From positions 10,166 to 74,165 of the forward strand of contig JBLHMP010000003.1 of the NCBI GenBank assembly GCA_047623555.1: a stretch of 64,000 nucleotides of DNA. Reading direction: 5' to 3'. Of this stretch, positions 40,379 to 49,804 are shown one piece after another; within the stretch, counting starts at the first letter, position 1; each line of letters begins with the position of its first letter. This DNA is from NORP181 sp047623555. GTDB taxonomy: Bacteria > Pseudomonadota > Alphaproteobacteria > Rhodobacterales > Rhodobacteraceae. The position numbers were made by a program, and so were the translations under genes. The notes beneath the pieces were generated by a model that saw nothing but the letters and a program-made list of their open reading frames with translations, searched no databases and was not told where the DNA came from.

Positions 40379-42298
40379 CTAAGTCGAGGGTTCAGGCTCC
40401 ATCCCGCCCTCGGGCGAGGATTTGCGCGGTTTGGTTTTTGGGATCGCTGTTACGCTCGGCGCATTGCCCTCGTCCGGCGTATCGCTTTCATCATCATCAA
40501 CTTTCGGTGGCTCGCCCTTCATGACGCGCTTGATCTCGTCTCCGGTCAGGGTTTCGTATTCCAACAACCCTTGTGCCAGACGTTCCCATTCTTCTTTCTT
40601 TTCATTCAGAATTTTGAACGCCAGATCATAGCCATCGTCGATAAAGCGTTTCACTTCTTGCTCGACCAGCTCTTTGGTGTGGGCCGAGATCGACAAAGAC
40701 CCACCACCGCCGCCCATGTAACCTTCGTGGGCCTGCTGGTAATCAATGTTGCCCACTTTGTCGGACATGCCCCAGCGCATCACCATGGCGCGTGCCAGAC
40801 TGCTGGCCTGCTGGATATCGCCGGCCGGACCGTTGGACACACCATCAGCACCCCATTTGATGATTTCGGCGGCTTTGCCCGCCATGGTCATCGCGATGTT
40901 GTGTTTGCACTGGTCACGATGCCAGTTCAGACGGTCAATTTCCGGCAGTGACACAACCATGCCCAACGCGCCACCACGTGGAATGATCGTCGCCTTATAG
41001 ACCGGATCGCATTTTTCCAACGACAACCCGACAACCGCATGACCGGCCTCGTGATAGGCGGTATGTTCCTTTTGCTCCTTGGTCAGAACCATGGAGCGGC
41101 GTTCGGCGCCCATCATCACCTTGTCTTTGGCGTTCTCGAAATCTTCCATGGTGATGAACCGACGACCCAGACGCGCGGCCGTCAGTGCGGCCTCGTTCAC
41201 CAGGTTCGCCAGATCGGCCCCGGAAAATCCGGGCGAGCCGCGCGCGATGATGCGCAGATCAACATCAGGACCCAATGGTGTTTTGCGGGCATGAACCCCC
41301 AGAATTTTCTCGCGGCCTTTGATGTCGGGGTTGGCGACAACCACCTGACGGTCAAACCGGCCCGGACGCAGCAGAGCCGGATCAAGAACGTCTTTGCGGT
41401 TGGTCGCGGCCAGAATGATGACGCCTTCGTTGGCCTCAAATCCGTCCATTTCCACCAGCAACTGGTTCAATGTCTGTTCACGTTCGTCATTACCGCCGCC
41501 GTAGCCGGCACCCCGGTGACGGCCAACCGCGTCGATTTCATCAATGAACACAATACAAGGCGCGTTCTTTTTCGCCTGTTCAAACATGTCGCGCACACGC
41601 GATGCACCCACACCAACAAACATTTCAACAAAGTCAGACCCCGAGATGGTGAAAAACGGCACCCCCGCTTCGCCCGCAATGGCGCGCGCCAGCAGGGTTT
41701 TACCCGTGCCCGGAGGGCCAACAAGCAATGCACCTTTGGGAATTTTGCCACCAAGACGGCTAAATTTCTGCGGATTGCGCAGGAATTCAACGATCTCTTC
41801 GAGCTCTTCTTTGGCCTCATCAATGCCAGCAACATCATCAAACGTCACGCGACCATGTTTTTCGGTCAGCATCTTGGCCTTGGATTTGCCAAAGCCCATG
41901 GCTCCACCTTTGCCGCCACCCTGCATCCGGTTCATGAAAAAGACCCAGACACCGATTAACAACAGAAATGGCAACAACGTAATCAGGAACGACTGAAACC
42001 CGGATTGCTGCTGTTTCTCAGCACGCACCGGGATGTCGTTTTCGATCAGCAATGTGGTGACTTCGGCATCGGCAGGTTTAATCGCCAGATAGTCAGACCC
42101 ATCTGAGCCCCGAAACCTGATCTGCTCGCCATCAAGCGTAACCTGGCTGACACTTCCATCGCGCACTGAGGTTACAAACTCGGAAAAGCTGATTTCGCGA
42201 TTCTGCAATCCACCGCTTGAGCCACTGAACAGATTGAACAAAGCCAGTACTAATAGAAACAGAACGACCCAAAACGCTATATTGCGTGCATTGCCCAA
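40379..42298 (-). CDS. ftsH: ATP-dependent zinc metalloprotease FtsH
   Basis: A 639-residue membrane AAA protease for quality control of membrane and regulatory proteins. Two N-terminal helices (8-25 and 103-122) flank a periplasmic domain. Walker A GPPGTGKT is at 194-201, Walker B CIVFIDEIDAVGRHRG near 248, the second region of homology includes RPGRFDRQV, and the zinc site HEAGH is at 416-420. The C-terminal 40 residues are acidic and Pro-rich. It follows tilS, the widespread tilS-ftsH order. Confidence 0.98.
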   Translation of the reverse strand: MGNARNIAFWVVLFLLVLALFNLFSGSSGGLQNREISFSEFVTSVRDGSVSQVTLDGEQIRFRGSDGSDYLAIKPADAEVTTLLIENDIPVRAEKQQQSGFQSFLITLLPFLLLIGVWVFFMNRMQGGGKGGAMGFGKSKAKMLTEKHGRVTFDDVAGIDEAKEELEEIVEFLRNPQKFSRLGGKIPKGALLVGPPGTGKTLLARAIAGEAGVPFFTISGSDFVEMFVGVGASRVRDMFEQAKKNAPCIVFIDEIDAVGRHRGAGYGGGNDEREQTLNQLLVEMDGFEANEGVIILAATNRKDVLDPALLRPGRFDRQVVVANPDIKGREKILGVHARKTPLGPDVDLRIIARGSPGFSGADLANLVNEAALTAARLGRRFITMEDFENAKDKVMMGAERRSMVLTKEQKEHTAYHEAGHAVVGLSLEKCDPVYKATIIPRGGALGMVVSLPEIDRLNWHRDQCKHNIAMTMAGKAAEIIKWGADGVSNGPAGDIQQASSLARAMVMRWGMSDKVGNIDYQQAHEGYMGGGGGSLSISAHTKELVEQEVKRFIDDGYDLAFKILNEKKEEWERLAQGLLEYETLTGDEIKRVMKGEPPKVDDDESDTPDEGNAPSVTAIPKTKPRKSSPEGGMEPEPST

Positions 42299-42376
42299 GT
42301 GAAATCTCCAATAAATTCGCGGTCGCTTATAGCACGACCGACTGTTCTATATAAGATAGAGATCAAAACGTCAGGT

Positions 42377-43636
42377 TCAATGCGATAAAATGGACGAAAA
42401 AAATCCTTCGGGGCCATCCGCCAGTTCCGCAGTGCATCCGGCGCCTAATCCGGCGGTTGGTGCGGCCAGTAATTCGTCGCCCCGCCACAGGGATGGCGAA
42501 GAGGTCAAAGCCGCCACAGGACGCCCCGTATCGCGCCAATCAGGGCACAATGCCAGGCCTTTGTGCCCCAATGCGCGTACCTGACAGCCCTCAACCGTAT
42601 CGGACGTCAACCTCCAGCGCCGGTCCCAGACCTCTCCGGGATCACAGTATGTTTGGCGTACAGCGTTGTATTCCCGGCACAACCAGACGGCCTGGCGATG
42701 AATTAACACATGACATCCGCCCAAAGTTGCGCCGCGACCATCACGCAGGGCAGCCAAAGCCGCCAGAACCGGCGCGCGCCGGGGCGGATAGTCGGCGCCG
42801 CTAAGCCACGAGATGATGCCAACAAACAATCGCCGCGAGATCTCATCCGGAATCGCAATGAATTTGCGCAGGTCAAGAACGACGCTCCCGCCATTAACAC
42901 AGGCAATATCTCGCGCAGCAAGAAAGCTATACCAATCCAATGCCACACGGGCGCTGGCCATGTTCTGCGCAACATCGCTCAGGGAATCGGCGGTGATCCC
43001 AAGTGGTTCAAGCAGATCAAGCAGCTGACGCGCCTTGATCCGATCATATTTGAGATCGTCGTTTGATGGATCGTCGGCCCAGCTGACCCCCTGCCGCGTC
43101 AGATAATCGCGAAGCTGGCAGCGTGTCAGCCCCATCATCGGGCGTACAATGGTTATGCCGTTGACCAGCCGCCGCGGCGGAATCGCCGCCAGCCCGTCAA
43201 CTCCGGCGGACCGGCCCAGCCGCATCAATACGGTTTCGGCCTGATCATCCGCCGTATGGCCCTGCAACAGTGTTGAAATATTGTTGGCTTTCGCCCAGTC
43301 GCCCAACAGCTGAGTGCGCGCCCGGCGGGCCCGATCCTGCAAATTGCCACGACCGTCCCAAGTGGTCCACTGTAATGTTGAATGTTGAATGCCAAGAAAG
43401 GCCGCCAGTTTGGCCACCCCCTCGGCCTCGTGGGCCGATTCAGGGCGCAATCCATGATCGACGGTGGCGGCAAATAGCTGAACATCGTCAGAGGCAAAAC
43501 AACGGGACAGAATATGTAGCATCGCCACAGAATCTCCGCCGCCAGATACCGCAACACCTAAACGCCCCCCCGGAACAGGCCTTATCTGTGCCCGGACGAT
43601 TGATAAGATGGCCCTATCAGATTCGGTCAACTGCAC
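42377..43636 (-). CDS. tilS: tRNA(Ile)-lysidine synthetase
   Basis: Adds lysine to C34 of tRNA-Ile(CAU), changing both codon and amino-acid identity. The N-type ATP-binding loop is AVSGGGDSVAML (29-40), and the conserved segment GHTADDQAETVLMRLGRSAGVDGLA lies near 128. RPMMGLTRCQLRDYL and WADDPSN follow, then a less conserved C-terminal domain. At 419 residues it is normal. The first ten bases overlap the end of cpoB. The enzyme is essential in most bacteria. Confidence 0.96.
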   Translation of the reverse strand: MQLTESDRAILSIVRAQIRPVPGGRLGVAVSGGGDSVAMLHILSRCFASDDVQLFAATVDHGLRPESAHEAEGVAKLAAFLGIQHSTLQWTTWDGRGNLQDRARRARTQLLGDWAKANNISTLLQGHTADDQAETVLMRLGRSAGVDGLAAIPPRRLVNGITIVRPMMGLTRCQLRDYLTRQGVSWADDPSNDDLKYDRIKARQLLDLLEPLGITADSLSDVAQNMASARVALDWYSFLAARDIACVNGGSVVLDLRKFIAIPDEISRRLFVGIISWLSGADYPPRRAPVLAALAALRDGRGATLGGCHVLIHRQAVWLCREYNAVRQTYCDPGEVWDRRWRLTSDTVEGCQVRALGHKGLALCPDWRDTGRPVAALTSSPSLWRGDELLAAPTAGLGAGCTAELADGPEGFFSSILSH

Positions 43637-44451
43637 CCCAGTGAAGTCATTTCGTTTTGCGCGGTGGCCACCGCATCGGCAACCGGGAACCGCACCGCGA
43701 CTTCGCCCAATGTCACACAGGCCTGATCCGTTTGCCCCAAACGCCCCAAGGCCGAGCCAAGTTCAAACAGCGCCTCAGCCGCAACAGGTCCGGTTTCATT
43801 GCTGACAAAACCGGCAAGATAGGCGCGGGCGGCTTCGCGCGTATCGCCAAGCCCATCCTGCGCGTGCCCACGGTTAAGATCGGCCTGCGCCGCCATTGGG
43901 CTGCCGGGATAGGCGGTGTTGAATTGCGCAAACAGATCCGCCGCCCTGCGGTAGTCTTTGCCAGCCAACGCCTGCTCGGCGGCTTTGAAATCGGCGCCTT
44001 CGCCCATTGCCAATTCGCCCTGTCCACTGTCTGGTGTTGGCGATGTTGATCCGCCGCCCGTCGATGGCGCCACGCCGCCGCCCAATGTTGTGGTTTCGCC
44101 CAACATGCTGACATCGCCACCTTCTAGTTCAACCAAACGGAACTCAAGATCGCCAATCCGGTTGGTGCCATCCGCCACAACCCGATTAATCCGGTTCTCT
44201 AGCTGTTCGGTTTTTGATGTCAGGTTTTTGAGTTCGGCCTCGATCGCGTCGATTTTCTCCAGCGCGCTGGTGCCCGCCAAATTGGTTGAAACACCGCCCG
44301 TGGTCGACAATTCGCGTTTCAACTGTTGCACCTGGACAAACAGAACCGTCAGTTCCTGCCGGATGTCTGCCAGAGTCTGATCATCCTGCGCCACCGCACG
44401 TTCAGGACCAAGTACCAAAAGCGCCATGAGCGCCCATACTGCAATACGCAT
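43627..44451 (-). CDS. cpoB: Tol-Pal system protein CpoB/YbgF
   Basis: A 274-residue periplasmic protein with signal peptide (MRIAVWALMALLVLGPERAVAQ), an N-terminal coiled-coil trimerisation region (about 28-90), a Gly/Ser/Thr linker, and C-terminal tetratricopeptide repeats (ADFKAAEQALAGKDYRRAADLFAQFNTAYPGSP, then GHAQDGLGDTREAARAYLAGF). In E. coli CpoB coordinates Tol-driven outer-membrane constriction with peptidoglycan synthesis. It begins 4 bp after pal and its end overlaps tilS. Confidence 0.93.
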   Translation of the reverse strand: MRIAVWALMALLVLGPERAVAQDDQTLADIRQELTVLFVQVQQLKRELSTTGGVSTNLAGTSALEKIDAIEAELKNLTSKTEQLENRINRVVADGTNRIGDLEFRLVELEGGDVSMLGETTTLGGGVAPSTGGGSTSPTPDSGQGELAMGEGADFKAAEQALAGKDYRRAADLFAQFNTAYPGSPMAAQADLNRGHAQDGLGDTREAARAYLAGFVSNETGPVAAEALFELGSALGRLGQTDQACVTLGEVAVRFPVADAVATAQNEMTSLGCS

Positions 44452-44455
44452 TGCC

Positions 44456-44956
44456 TTACCCCGTTAATCCGCCGGCCAGTACCGTCACCGCTCTGCGGTT
44501 CTTGGAATAGCAGGTCTCGTCGCTACAAATCTCAAGCGGGCGTTCTTTGCCAAAACTAACCACTTGCAACCGGTTTCCCGCCACGCCGCGTGAAATCAGG
44601 AATTCACGGGCCGCATCAGCCCGGCGAGCGCCCAGCGCGATGTTGTATTCGCGTGTGCCCTGCTCGTCGGCATGGCCTTCGATGATTGCTTTGTAATCGA
44701 TGTTCTGTGACAACCAATCAGCCTGCGCCACCAATGTTGTGCGCGCCACGTCTGTCAGCGTTGACTGATCAACCGGAAACAACACCCGATCCCCTACCGC
44801 CTGCTGAAAATACGCCGCCGAGGTCTGATCCGAGACCGATCCGCCATCGGTGCTGCCAGCCCCAGCCGAGCTGCTGTCATTGTCACTAGTCGCATTGGTA
44901 CAGCCCGCAATACCCAGCACCAAACTTACCACCAAGAGCCTGCTCAGAATTCTCAT
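44456..44956 (-). CDS. pal: Peptidoglycan-associated lipoprotein Pal
   Basis: A 166-residue outer-membrane lipoprotein. The signal ends in VLGIAGC with the lipidated Cys at 19, then a Ser/Gly/Thr-rich tether. The OmpA-like domain covers about 57-160: VLFPVDQSTLTDVARTTLVAQADWL, EGHADEQGTREYNIALGARRADAAREFL and SFGKERPLEI, which bind diaminopimelate in the cell wall. Pal links the outer membrane to peptidoglycan and is moved by TolB. It follows tolB by 86 bp in the same direction. Confidence 0.97.
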   Translation of the reverse strand: MRILSRLLVVSLVLGIAGCTNATSDNDSSSAGAGSTDGGSVSDQTSAAYFQQAVGDRVLFPVDQSTLTDVARTTLVAQADWLSQNIDYKAIIEGHADEQGTREYNIALGARRADAAREFLISRGVAGNRLQVVSFGKERPLEICSDETCYSKNRRAVTVLAGGLTG

Positions 44957-45042
44957 AACTGTTGCCTCTCACTTTTTACTAATTATTCGTTTCGTTCTAT
45001 CATACCCAACCTACGTTGTGAACGCGTGCGGGTTTTTTGATG

Positions 45043-46362
45043 TCATTTTTGCAATGGTGACCACGCCGGGTCAGACGCCCCGTCCGGGGTCCGGATCGGT
45101 CTTAGGTTTCGTCCGGTAATATCCACCGAATACAACGACGACCGGCCATTGGCCCCCTGGGTTTCACGGGTGAACATAATGACGCGCCCGTTGGGCGACC
45201 ATGTCGGCCCCTCATCCAGAAACGATGCGGTCAACAGGCGCTCTTCGCTGCCATCCACCCGCATCACACCAATGTGAAAGCGGCCTTTGCTTTGCTTGGT
45301 AAAGGCAATCAGATCGCCACGCGGTGACCAGACCGGCGTGCCATACCGGCCTTTCCCAAAACTGATACGCTTGGCCGCACCACCCTCTGCGCTCATGATA
45401 TATAGCTGCTGGGTGCCGGACCGGTCGCTCTCAAATACGATCTGTTTGCCATCTGGCGAATAGCTGGGCGCTGTGTCAATCGACGGCGTATTGGTCAGGC
45501 GTTTGCTTTTACCACCCTTGGTGCTCAGCGTGTAAATGTCGGTATTGCCAGCTTTGTACAGCGAATAGACCACCGTCTGCCCATCCGGGGAAAACCGCGG
45601 TGCAAAGCTCATGGCGCCATCCTGCTGCTCCAACACCCGGCGTTCGACTTTGCCTACATCCAGCACATAAATACGCGGAAAGCCGCTTTCGTATGAGGTA
45701 TAAAGCACCCGATCACCGGTGGGCGAGAACCGAGGCGCCAGAACAAGGTCGGCGCTGTCGGTCAGAAACTGCACATTGGCACCATCATAATCCATGATCG
45801 CCAATCGTTTGTGCCGGTCGTTCTTGGGGCCGGTTTCCGAGACAAACACAACCCGGCTGTCAAAATAGGCCCCCTCGCCGGTGATCCGGCTATAGACCAC
45901 ATCGGCCACCTTATGCGCCATACGCCGCCACCCATCGGTTTCACCAACAAATTGCAGACCGGTGCCCAGCTCATCGCCGGAAAACACATCGTAAATGCGG
46001 AATTGCACAGTAAGCCGTTTGCCGGACACTTTGACTGCGCCAACAATCAGCGCCTGCGCGTTGATCGCCTTCCAGTCCGCATATTGTACCGGGGCCGAGA
46101 AATCCGTCACTTTGCTAATATAGGCGCTGGCGGGGACTTCGCGGAACAATCCGGTGCCGGACAGATCAGACGCTACAACCCGCGATAGTTTCGCCGAGAA
46201 ATCCGAGGCCCCCGCCCCATCCGGCACAAAATCCGGCACCGCAAACGGCATCGGTTCAATCACGCCTTCGGTTATTTCAATCCGCAAAGGTCCGTCCTGT
46301 GCCAGTGCCTGCGCTGACATCAGGATCAATCCAACAAGGAGACTCATTAACATTTTCATCAT
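45043..46362 (-). CDS. tolB: Tol-Pal translocation protein TolB
   Basis: A 439-residue periplasmic protein with signal peptide (MMKMLMSLLVGLILMSAQALAQ), an N-terminal alpha/beta domain (to about 160), and a six-bladed beta-propeller. Propeller repeats are easily seen: APRFSPTGDRVLYTSY, APRFSPDGQTVVYSLY, APSYSPDGKQIVFESD, TPVWSPRGDLIAFT, GPTWSPNGRVIMFT and DPAWSPL. TolB binds Pal and is recycled by TolA. Its ATG overlaps the tolA stop by ATGA (46359-46362). Confidence 0.97.
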   Translation of the reverse strand: MMKMLMSLLVGLILMSAQALAQDGPLRIEITEGVIEPMPFAVPDFVPDGAGASDFSAKLSRVVASDLSGTGLFREVPASAYISKVTDFSAPVQYADWKAINAQALIVGAVKVSGKRLTVQFRIYDVFSGDELGTGLQFVGETDGWRRMAHKVADVVYSRITGEGAYFDSRVVFVSETGPKNDRHKRLAIMDYDGANVQFLTDSADLVLAPRFSPTGDRVLYTSYESGFPRIYVLDVGKVERRVLEQQDGAMSFAPRFSPDGQTVVYSLYKAGNTDIYTLSTKGGKSKRLTNTPSIDTAPSYSPDGKQIVFESDRSGTQQLYIMSAEGGAAKRISFGKGRYGTPVWSPRGDLIAFTKQSKGRFHIGVMRVDGSEERLLTASFLDEGPTWSPNGRVIMFTRETQGANGRSSLYSVDITGRNLRPIRTPDGASDPAWSPLQK

Positions 46363-47507
46363 TTGATCCGCATCCTCTCAGGATTGAATGTCATTTCAAT
46401 AACACGCCAATGTGCATATTTATCGCTCGGAAGGTCAAACCCTGATGCCCCACAGCGAATAATCGCGCGTCTTCCCGCGTCAAACGCTTGTTTTGCCGCC
46501 CCACCGTCGCCACCCGAACTCGACAACATGCGAATGCTTGACGCCTCAGGCTTGCCCTCAGACGTCATCGAGACCTCGACAACCACAGTCACGGCAAGGG
46601 CTGCGGTGGATAATGATCCAACGTTCCAGCACCGTGATACCGACACCCGCAACGCGTCTTTTTCGCCTTGTGACAAAGGTGGTCCGGTTGGCGCAGGCGT
46701 TTGTGTTCCGCCCAATGCCTCCGACAAAGCGTCGGCAATCGAATCGTTTCGGGTTGGGTCAGTTGACGGTTTGGGCGCGGGATTTGTTGCGGGTTTAGGA
46801 TCCGGTGTCGGGGCCGCCGTTGGCTGGGCCGCCGTTGGCTGGGCCGCCGGGCGGGCTGGTGGCCGCGCAGGTGGACGAATCGAACGCACCGGCGCAAGGC
46901 TGGCAACCTCGTCGACTTCGGTCACGATCCTGTCACTGGCCTCTTCGGGCGCGGTGGCCTGCTGGGTCTCTTGCGGTGTATCGGCACCGTCCTTGGGCGC
47001 AACTTCGGGGTTGGTCACGTCATCCGGCGCTACATCTGGCGGCGCGGGTGCCATAAGCGTCGGCGCGACACGGTCGACCGGGCGCACAACAGGGGTTGGC
47101 GAATCTGTCGGGTTAATATCGGAAATTTCGGGCGCTGGCGGTTGCAATACCGGGGCCACATCCGTCACCTCAAGCTGTGGCGCGGGTTGTGATGGTACCA
47201 CATCAGGGAGGCTATCGGTTGCGGGCTCGGTGGTCTCGCTTGGCTGCACCTGTTCGGGTTCAACATCCGGTTCGGTCTGCACATCCGGGTTTTCCACCGG
47301 AATGTCCGGCACTGGCAAAGCCGCAGGTTGCGACGCCGTGGCCGGGGGCAGTTGCGCCGCCAGCAAAGCCTCAAAATCCTGAGACGAGATCACCGACACT
47401 TCACGCGCCACAAACGGGTCGGGGTCCGAGGTGAACACACCCCCAACAACCATCCAGCCAATCAGGCCGATATGGGCAAAGCCCGAAATTTTGGTACCGG
47501 TCTGCAA
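46359..47507 (-). CDS. tolA: TolA-like energy transducer of the Tol-Pal system
   Basis: A 382-residue protein with an N-terminal membrane anchor (ISGFAHIGLIGWMVVGGVF), a very long Pro/Thr/Ala/Glu-rich spacer (about 50-280) and a C-terminal globular domain (LSQGEKDALRVSVSRCWNVGSLSTAALAVTVVVEVSM). The spacer holds short duplicates such as RPPARPPARP and AAQPTAAQPTA. It is Pro-rich where E. coli TolA is Ala/Lys helical, as usual in alphaproteobacteria. It bridges TolQR to TolB and Pal across the periplasm. It lies between tolR and tolB. Confidence 0.92.
   Translation of the reverse strand: MQTGTKISGFAHIGLIGWMVVGGVFTSDPDPFVAREVSVISSQDFEALLAAQLPPATASQPAALPVPDIPVENPDVQTEPDVEPEQVQPSETTEPATDSLPDVVPSQPAPQLEVTDVAPVLQPPAPEISDINPTDSPTPVVRPVDRVAPTLMAPAPPDVAPDDVTNPEVAPKDGADTPQETQQATAPEEASDRIVTEVDEVASLAPVRSIRPPARPPARPAAQPTAAQPTAAPTPDPKPATNPAPKPSTDPTRNDSIADALSEALGGTQTPAPTGPPLSQGEKDALRVSVSRCWNVGSLSTAALAVTVVVEVSMTSEGKPEASSIRMLSSSGGDGGAAKQAFDAGRRAIIRCGASGFDLPSDKYAHWRVIEMTFNPERMRIK
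46811..46850 (-). repeat. 15-bp tandem repeat in the tolA spacer
   Basis: About 2.7 copies of GGGCCGCCGTTGGCT (plus strand) encode the AAQPT units of the TolA spacer. Multiples of 15 keep the frame, so only spacer length could vary. Confidence 0.85.
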
Positions 47508-47516
47508 ACCGCTGCC

Positions 47517-47990
47517 TCACTCTACCGGTTCGTCCAGCGTCGGCCCGCCAGTGTCCGTCACCAGACCAACATTGGAAAACCCGCCCGCATTCAACGCCCC
47601 AAGAATTTGCATCACCACCGAATACGACACCGCCCCATCCGCCCGCAGGAAAACCCGGTCGGTTTCACGCTCAGCCGCAATGGCGCGCAGTTTCGACACC
47701 AGCTGGTCGCGCGGTGTTTCAGTCGTTTGTATCTGGATCGACCCATTTGCCAATATCGTCACGGTCAGCGGTTCCTCATTGTCACCCGGCAACGCATTGG
47801 CCGCCGATTTGGGCAATTCAACCTCAACTCCAACGGTCAGCAACGGAGCCGCGACCATGAAAATGATCAGCAACACCAGCATCACATCGACAAATGGCGT
47901 CACATTGATCTCGGCCATCGGCCGTGAGCGATTGCGCCCCCGTCTGCGTCGCCGCCCGCCGCTTTGGTCCTGTCCTACCGCCGCCCCCAT
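47517..47990 (-). CDS. tolR: Tol-Pal motor protein TolR
   Basis: A 157-residue ExbD/TolR-family protein. A basic start (RRRRGRNRSRPMAEINVTPFVDVMLVLLIIFMVAAPLLTVGVEVELPKS) contains the single membrane helix with the proton-path Asp in FVDVML. A periplasmic dimer domain follows. TolR forms the proton-driven stator complex with TolQ. It starts 2 bp after the tolQ stop and lies 9 bp before tolA. Confidence 0.96.
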   Translation of the reverse strand: MGAAVGQDQSGGRRRRRGRNRSRPMAEINVTPFVDVMLVLLIIFMVAAPLLTVGVEVELPKSAANALPGDNEEPLTVTILANGSIQIQTTETPRDQLVSKLRAIAAERETDRVFLRADGAVSYSVVMQILGALNAGGFSNVGLVTDTGGPTLDEPVE

Positions 47991-47992
47991 GC

Positions 47993-48688
47993 TCAGCTGT
48001 CCAACTGGCGCGACAGGATGGTCGCAAATTCATCAGCAAAGGATTCATACCCCGCCACGATCCGGTCACTGTCGGCACTGAGTTTGTTATAGAAAATCAC
48101 CGCTGGAATCGCCGCGAGCAGACCCAAGGCCGTCGCCAACAGCGCCTCGGCAATTCCCGGCGCGACAACGGCCAGATTGGTATTTTGCTGCTCTGCAATC
48201 TCAACAAAGGCATTCATGATGCCCCAGACCGTGCCGAACAACCCAACAAACGGCGCGGTCGATCCAACAGTCGCCAGCACCGACAGACCCTTTTGAAGCT
48301 TTTCTGCCTCTTTATTAATCGCCACATCCATCGACCGGTCAATCCGCGCCTGTGCGCCCGCGATCAGCCCACCATCAGTGCGATGCGAGCGCCGCCATTC
48401 GGTCATGCCCGAGGCGAAAATCTTTTGCGAATTGCCACTGGGCTGCGCGCCAATGGTATCAAACAGCGCATCCAACGGTTCACCTGACCAGAACATTTCG
48501 TCGAAATCGGCCGCCTCACGACGGGCCAAACGATAGCTGATATGTTTTTGAATGATAATCGACCAAGACCAAAACGAAGCGGCCATCAATAGGATCACCA
48601 CCAGTTTCACGGTCAAAGTTGCGCGCGCAAATAGACCCCACAATGAGAAATCAATCCCCTGCGCCACCGCAAGTGTTTCTGCTTCCAT
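47993..48688 (-). CDS. tolQ: Tol-Pal motor protein TolQ
   Basis: A 231-residue MotA/TolQ/ExbB-family protein. The ATG at 48688 (MEAETLAVAQGIDFSLWGLF) fits family N-termini; the frame is open further upstream without support. Three helices are seen: LTVKLVVILLMAASFWSWSIII, then VLATVGSTAPFVGLFGTVWGIMNAF, and APGIAEALLATALGLLAAIPAVIFY. The last two line the proton channel. Five TolQ with two TolR is the known stoichiometry. The gap to ybgC upstream is about 100 bp. Confidence 0.97.
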   Translation of the reverse strand: MEAETLAVAQGIDFSLWGLFARATLTVKLVVILLMAASFWSWSIIIQKHISYRLARREAADFDEMFWSGEPLDALFDTIGAQPSGNSQKIFASGMTEWRRSHRTDGGLIAGAQARIDRSMDVAINKEAEKLQKGLSVLATVGSTAPFVGLFGTVWGIMNAFVEIAEQQNTNLAVVAPGIAEALLATALGLLAAIPAVIFYNKLSADSDRIVAGYESFADEFATILSRQLDS

Positions 48689-48791
48689 TTGCCTGCTCTT
48701 TGTTAGCGGCTGTATTTTTTCAGCCCTGTTTGTCGCTGTAATACCGCACGCGCCGCCCAATTGCCAACAAAACCCGGAATTTCGCTTTGGA

Positions 48792-49178
48792 TTAATCCAA
48801 TAATGCGCGAATCTCCGCTGGCAAACGCACAGGCTTGCCAGCCACGGTCATGCAAACGGCGGTCACAATGGCGGTAAATATCGGCGTATCATCGCGCAGA
48901 ACCACCTGTTTCATCACCAGACGCACGCCGCTTAGCCGCTCAATTGTGGTTTGAATGGTCAGCTCATCCTCAAACCGCGCATACGACAGGTAATCCGCCT
49001 CAATTTTGCGCACCACCCAAACGATCCCGGCGTCTTTCATCGCGTTCTGGTCATTGCCCAGACTGCGCACCCATTCACTGCGGGCGCGTTCGATGAATTT
49101 CAGGTAATTGGCGTGGTAAACGATGCCGCCCATATCGGTGTCTTCATAATAGACTCGCAGCGCGAAATGATGGGTCAT
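48792..49178 (-). CDS. ybgC: Tol-Pal associated acyl-CoA thioesterase YbgC
   Basis: A 128-residue hotdog-fold thioesterase. The catalytic signature YYEDTDMGGIVYHANYLKFIERARSEW (10-36) has the active Asp. YbgC hydrolyses short-chain or phospholipid-derived acyl-CoA/ACP and is nearly always at the head of tol-pal operons. Its start overlaps the stop of the upstream unknown gene by ATGA (49175-49178), so the two are likely co-translated. Confidence 0.95.
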   Translation of the reverse strand: MTHHFALRVYYEDTDMGGIVYHANYLKFIERARSEWVRSLGNDQNAMKDAGIVWVVRKIEADYLSYARFEDELTIQTTIERLSGVRLVMKQVVLRDDTPIFTAIVTAVCMTVAGKPVRLPAEIRALLD

Positions 49179-49798
49179 TGATCAGGCTCCAACCGGGCAA
49201 ATATCCGCAGCGCAAGCGCGGCATCATTGCCCGATACCGGCAACATCGGATCATAGGCCGCGCGGATCACCCCGGCAATATCAGGGCGCAGCACCGTGGT
49301 CTTATCCGCCATCGCCAACGGTGATCTTGTGCGGAATGCCACATCAGACCAAAGTAGAATGGTCTGCACCACCTGCCCCAGGGCAACAACTTCGACCGGC
49401 ATATCCGACAGGTCATCATCCATACGCAGAAACACAAACGCCGCGCGGATCGCCCCGTATTTATCAAACCGAAAGCCCCGGTATTGGTTGGCGCCCTGCT
49501 CTTGCAGCCGCCCCACCAAAGCAGCCAAATCCGGCACCAGTTGATCCAGCTTTGGCACATGGCTCAACTCATCCCAGTCACGAAAAAAGAACACCATGCA
49601 ATTGCTGCCAAGCTCCATGTCGGTCTCGGCCATCTCGTGACCCGCCAAGGCAACAACAGCCTCAAACGCACCTTTGACCACCGACAGGGTTGCATCATCA
49701 ATGCCAAATATCACTGGCGCAATGGACCGCCCCCAGCGGGCAAACGCAAACTGCCCGTCCTCGCGGGTAAATAGCGTCTCTACCTCTTCAGGTGTCAC
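49175..49798 (-). CDS. Conserved protein of unknown function upstream of ybgC
   Basis: A 207-residue soluble protein with no signal peptide or membrane helix. It starts MTPEEVETLFTREDGQFAFARWGRSIAPVIFG and has the motifs EMAETDMELGSNCMVFFFRDWDEL and GFRFDKYGAIRAAFVFLRMDDDLS. I do not recognise the family. It is coupled to ybgC by a four-base overlap and lies downstream of ruvB, separated by a dispersed repeat, so it may be the first gene of the ybgC-tol unit. A role linked to YbgC or the envelope is inference only. Confidence 0.8.
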   Translation of the reverse strand: MTPEEVETLFTREDGQFAFARWGRSIAPVIFGIDDATLSVVKGAFEAVVALAGHEMAETDMELGSNCMVFFFRDWDELSHVPKLDQLVPDLAALVGRLQEQGANQYRGFRFDKYGAIRAAFVFLRMDDDLSDMPVEVVALGQVVQTILLWSDVAFRTRSPLAMADKTTVLRPDIAGVIRAAYDPMLPVSGNDAALALRIFARLEPDQ

Positions 49799-49804
49799 AG
49801 CCTA

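Noticed and set aside
41039..41959. A 306-codon open frame on the plus strand across ftsH
   Set aside because: Antisense to a fully conserved FtsH; the product has no recognisable motif.
46363..47382. A 339-codon open frame on the plus strand across tolA
   Set aside because: It mirrors the Pro/Thr-rich TolA spacer, gives a low-complexity Ser/Gly/Thr product, and has no ribosome site; tolA on the minus strand fits the tol operon.
40379..49178. The ybgC-tolQRAB-pal-cpoB-tilS-ftsH run as an unusual cluster
   Set aside because: This order is common in alphaproteobacteria and needs no special explanation.
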